Shown here in pieces: positions 61,633-64,000 of a stretch of DNA of 64,000 bases. Position numbers and translations under genes: made by a program. The notes beneath the pieces were generated by a model that was given only the letters and a program-made list of their open reading frames with translations, was not told the DNA's origin and did not search any database. Origin of the DNA: Solibacillus palustris. GTDB lineage: Bacteria > Bacillota > Bacilli > Bacillales_A > Planococcaceae. Location: assembly GCF_022549215.1 (NCBI RefSeq), contig NZ_JAKZFC010000005.1, forward strand, positions 124,001-188,000, written 5' to 3'. Position 1 is the stretch's first letter. Every line of letters begins with the position of its first letter.

Positions 61633-62202
61633 ATGTTGGATAAAAAACAAAAAATAATTGAAGCCACAATTGAGCAATTTTCAATTAAAGGTGTGGAAAA
61701 TACGAAGATATCGGATATTGTTCGAGCTGCCGGTATAGCTCAAGGTACTTTTTATTTATATTTTCCATCGAAGTTTTCTGTCATGCCAGAAATTGCAAAA
61801 TTTGCTGTTGAAGAGATTATGAAAGAAATCCATTCAAGTATCAATTTAGCAGATGATCTAGACAAGAAAATTGAAGATTTAGTAAGTGCTGTTTTTCGTA
61901 TTACCGATAGCAAGAAGGAAATATTTGCAATGTTGTATGCTGGATTAGCACAAAGTGAGCATTTAAAGCAATGGGAATCTATTTATTCGCCATTTTATGA
62001 TTGGATGTGTACGTTCTTACAACAATCGAGTGAAAAAGGAGAAATCCGAGAGAATATTAATTGCTCGCGTACATCACGTATTTTAATTGGCTTAATAGAA
62101 TCTACTGCAGAACAATTATATTTATATGATTCACCCTCACAAGATGAAATTGAAGCCCAATATAAAGAATTAGTTGAATTTACTAAAAGTGCATTGAAAT
62201 AA
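61633..62202 (+). CDS. TetR-family repressor of the SMR pair
   Basis: This 189-residue protein has the N-terminal HTH (KISDIVRAAGIAQGTFYLYF near 24-43) and a C-terminal ligand-binding helical domain. Two matching 17-bp operators, one before the SMR genes and one before this gene, make it their regulator; the inducer is probably a substrate of the pump. GAGGTGAG precedes the ATG. The terminator hairpin overlaps its last codons. Confidence 0.93.
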   Translation: MLDKKQKIIEATIEQFSIKGVENTKISDIVRAAGIAQGTFYLYFPSKFSVMPEIAKFAVEEIMKEIHSSINLADDLDKKIEDLVSAVFRITDSKKEIFAMLYAGLAQSEHLKQWESIYSPFYDWMCTFLQQSSEKGEIRENINCSRTSRILIGLIESTAEQLYLYDSPSQDEIEAQYKELVEFTKSALK

Positions 62203-62216
62203 AATGCACTTTTTTC
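62185..62216 (+). terminator. Terminator overlapping the tetR stop codon
   Basis: AAAAGTGCAT (62185-62194) pairs perfectly with ATGCACTTTT (62204-62213), and the T run continues. The left arm is in the last codons of the gene. Confidence 0.88.
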
Positions 62217-62400
62217 TATTTACTTTGATTGGAAATACTTATTTATTTAGATTTGATCATATGTACAAGTTCAATCCCATCCCATCCCTTAAGTACAGGC
62301 TGACATGAAAGCAATTAACAAAATTTGAATAAGGAATATCTATCTGCTCATATAGTGTCAGAAACGAGCACGGTTTTTACTAATGAGAAGGATGGTGTAA

Positions 62401-63048
62401 TTGGCGCATCAAATTAATTGGTTATTCGTGTTGCAATTGGGGATGGCACTATTTTGGATTATGACGTACATACTTATAATAATGCAGGGATTTCGAGATC
62501 GGGCATATGGTATGCCAATGGTTGCAATTTGTGCAAATATTTCATGGGAATTCATTTTTGCATTCATTTACCCAATCAATGATATACAACGGAAAATTAC
62601 GATGATTTGGTTTGCCTTGGATATTGTTATACTAATGCAATATTTAACATATGGGCGAAAGGAATTTAAAAAATACCTTTCAGGGAAGCTTTTTTATTCC
62701 TCTTTCTTTATAACACTAGGCATTAGTTTTTGCATAATATTAATGATCACACATGAGATAAATGATTTTGAAGGGAAGTACGTTGCTTTTTCGCAAAACT
62801 TAATGATGTCGGGTCTGTTTATTTCTTTGCTATTATGGAGAGGAAATTTGAAGGGGCAATCTTTAGCAATTGCTATTTTTAAAATGCTAGGTACCTTATG
62901 TATTTCTATTGCTTCCTATATGTATTTCAAAGCAAGCTTAATTACGATGATTTCTGTCGCAATTCTTATATATGATTGGATTTATATAGGCTTAGTTTAC
63001 AAGTTAATTAGAAAAAATTCTTCTCATATTAATTTAAGGACCAGCTAG
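62401..63048 (+). CDS. Seven-helix membrane protein, perhaps a membrane terpene cyclase (Pyr4/PaxB-like)
   Basis: This 215-residue protein has seven predicted helices. GMPMVAICANISWEFIFAF near 37-55 carries an acidic residue (Glu50) inside helix 2, and IYDWIYIGLVY near 190-200 carries Asp192 in the last helix. These two acidic positions and the size match the integral-membrane terpene cyclase family known from fungal meroterpenoid and some bacterial pathways. No prenyltransferase or terpenoid gene is nearby, so this is a tentative reading. The start is TTG 62401, behind AAGGATGG. Confidence 0.5.
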   Translation: MAHQINWLFVLQLGMALFWIMTYILIIMQGFRDRAYGMPMVAICANISWEFIFAFIYPINDIQRKITMIWFALDIVILMQYLTYGRKEFKKYLSGKLFYSSFFITLGISFCIILMITHEINDFEGKYVAFSQNLMMSGLFISLLLWRGNLKGQSLAIAIFKMLGTLCISIASYMYFKASLITMISVAILIYDWIYIGLVYKLIRKNSSHINLRTS

Positions 63049-63069
63049 AAGCACTAGTCGGTCTAAGTA

Positions 63070-63352
63070 ATCTAAGCTCGTTATACGTAAATGGTTTGCT
63101 TCATTCCGTGGCATGAAGGCTCGTAGTAGAAAGGTGGGACTAGGTGTATCAGGAGGGGAGGAATCACTAAGCTCACTTCTATTTGCACTCGCGTTACTGC
63201 AAAACTTAGCCACTTCATCAGGCTATATTGTGCTCGATGAATTTGATAGCGTATTAGATGATGAGCAGAAAAATAAGGTATTTAATCTTTATGCTGAGGA
63301 GCTGAGCGAGACCAAAAAAAGTATTGTTTGTGCACTAGCCAAAGTTATTTAA
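63070..63352 (+). pseudogene. SMC/SbcC-like ATPase, C-terminal head fragment
   Basis: After an in-frame TAA near 63067 the frame reads RKWFASFRGMKARSRKVGLG, then the ABC signature GVSGGEESLSSLLFALALLQ and Walker B YIVLDEFDSVLDDEQ, and ends at TAA 63352. This is the C-terminal ATPase head of an SMC-like DNA repair ATPase. The N-terminal head with Walker A and the coiled coil are absent. An ATG at 63113 could start a 79-residue peptide, but it would be inactive alone. Confidence 0.7.
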
Positions 63353-63365
63353 CAAAATAGATAAG

Positions 63366-63410
63366 CTACGTTATAGCTCAAATTATCGGGCTTTGAACGT
63401 AGTTTTTTTG
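63366..63410 (+). terminator. Terminator
   Basis: CTACGTT (63366-63372) pairs with AACGTAG (63396-63402), an inner AGCTC/GGGCT stem extends it, and seven T follow. Confidence 0.8.
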
Positions 63411-63460
63411 ATTATTAAAAACATGCCTGCCTAAATAAATATTAAATAAAGTATTATAGA

Positions 63461-63489
63461 TTGAGTGCTTTTTTACTTAAATGTATAAT
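63461..63489 (+). promoter_or_regulatory. Promoter of the response-regulator gene
   Basis: TTGAGT (63461-63466) and a perfect TATAAT (63484-63489) are 17 bp apart, about 45 bp before the start codon. Confidence 0.75.
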
Positions 63490-63539
63490 AATTCAAAATG
63501 GATATTTCCAAATGAATTGAATATAGGAGATGGTAGCAG

Positions 63540-64000
63540 TTGTTTCGTATTTTATACATAGAGGATGAAAAAGAAATCGGGCAATGGGTGACGAAGGAGT
63601 TAACAGAAAGAGGATTTGAGGTGCGATGGCTAGAGTCTGGTGAGGGTATTGAGCATTACATAGGTTCTGCCGATGTTGTCATTTTGGATGTTATGCTACC
63701 TGGCTTAGATGGCTTTTCGATCGGGAAAAGAATCAAGAGGGAAAATAATGAATTACCTATTATAATGCTTTCCGCACGCACAGCAGTGGAGGACAAAATT
63801 GAGGGTCTAAACTTTGCGGATGATTATTTAACAAAGCCTTTCCATCCGGATGAACTAGTAGCGCGTGTAGAAGTATTACTAAGGAGATATCAAAAGAATG
63901 ACGATATAATAGACCTTCAGCACTTAAAAATACATACAAAAGAGATGCGAATAATGGACAGTATTGCTAATGAAGAAATTCAATTAACAAGCAAGCAGTT
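63540..64000 (+). CDS. OmpR-type response regulator, cut by the window end
   Basis: The frame starts at TTG 63540, nine bases behind AGGAGA, and is still open at the last base. It encodes a receiver domain (FRILYIEDEKEIGQWV, phospho-acceptor Asp in VVILDVMLPGLDGF near residue 52, Lys in YLTKPFHPDE near 100), then the start of a winged-helix output domain (LKIHTKEMRIM and EIQLTSKQ). A membrane histidine kinase gene is expected just outside the window. Confidence 0.9.
   Translation, partial: MFRILYIEDEKEIGQWVTKELTERGFEVRWLESGEGIEHYIGSADVVILDVMLPGLDGFSIGKRIKRENNELPIIMLSARTAVEDKIEGLNFADDYLTKPFHPDELVARVEVLLRRYQKNDDIIDLQHLKIHTKEMRIMDSIANEEIQLTSKQ

Noticed and set aside
1-64000. CRISPR arrays, tRNA or rRNA genes
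   Set aside because: No direct-repeat/spacer array was seen; the 21-bp array at 48-193 is too short in period and has no spacers. No cloverleaf gene was recognised apart from the tmRNA ends.

Overview
The window is low-G+C Firmicutes DNA. The gene order secG - est - rnr - smpB - ssrA, the strong AGGAGG-type ribosome binding sites, frequent TTG/GTG starts and a YtaF-type sporulation membrane protein point to an endospore-forming member of the Bacillales. I infer the Planococcaceae/Caryophanaceae (Solibacillus/Lysinibacillus-like). No rRNA or tRNA gene is present, so this rests on synteny and protein style only.

Layout. 1-6.6 kb is conserved core: a NERD protein, then secG, carboxylesterase, RNase R, SmpB and tmRNA. 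6.6-26.6 kb is a genomic island inserted at the 3' end of ssrA. It begins with a tyrosine integrase broken by one in-frame stop and may end at a degenerate copy of the ssrA 3' end near 26.57 kb. It carries a phage-like repressor/operator switch, a complete type I restriction-modification operon (hsdR, an extra zinc-ribbon gene, hsdM, hsdS), an ApeA-like HEPN protein, a second small HEPN-like protein, a DUF4145-like protein, an HNH-like zinc-finger protein, and many broken genes (C5 methyltransferase, serine recombinases, an MBL-fold protein, helicases). It reads as a defence island with long decay.

26.8-31.2 kb holds an erythromycin-esterase-family protein, small unknown genes, a YunC homologue whose start codon is not canonical, and the remains of a prophage lysis module. 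31.2-36.3 kb is a signalling cluster: a GAF-EAL phosphodiesterase, a NarL-type response regulator, a MASE3 histidine kinase, and a convergent gene that looks like a histidine kinase that has lost its phospho-acceptor histidine. Upstream of the response regulator lies an array of CCCTA elements spaced 22-27 bp. The same AAAAATCCCTA box plus a perfect TAGGGA-TTT-TCCCTA inverted repeat lies upstream of the degenerate kinase gene.

36.5-48.1 kb is a carbohydrate operon. A CUT1 ABC importer without its own ATPase, a Gfo/Idh/MocA protein, a DUF624 protein, a NagA-type deacetylase, a GntR/UTRA regulator, a class II aldolase, a PfkB kinase, a SIS isomerase/deaminase and a ROK kinase together would supply every step from an imported N-acetylhexosamine, most simply N-acetylgalactosamine, to triose phosphates by the tagatose route.

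48.2-64 kb is mostly core or ordinary accessory DNA: a UPF0316-type protein, an FtsX-type ABC exporter, YtaF, a Ca2+ P-type ATPase, a YqhV-like protein, a DUF2935 protein, a DUF2339 membrane protein, a paired SMR efflux system with a TetR regulator and matching operators, a seven-helix protein that may belong to the integral-membrane terpene cyclase family, an SMC-like ATPase remnant, and an OmpR-type response regulator cut by the window end. Two structured intergenic repeats with co-varying stems, and a 21-bp phased repeat at the very start, are the main structures that genes do not explain.
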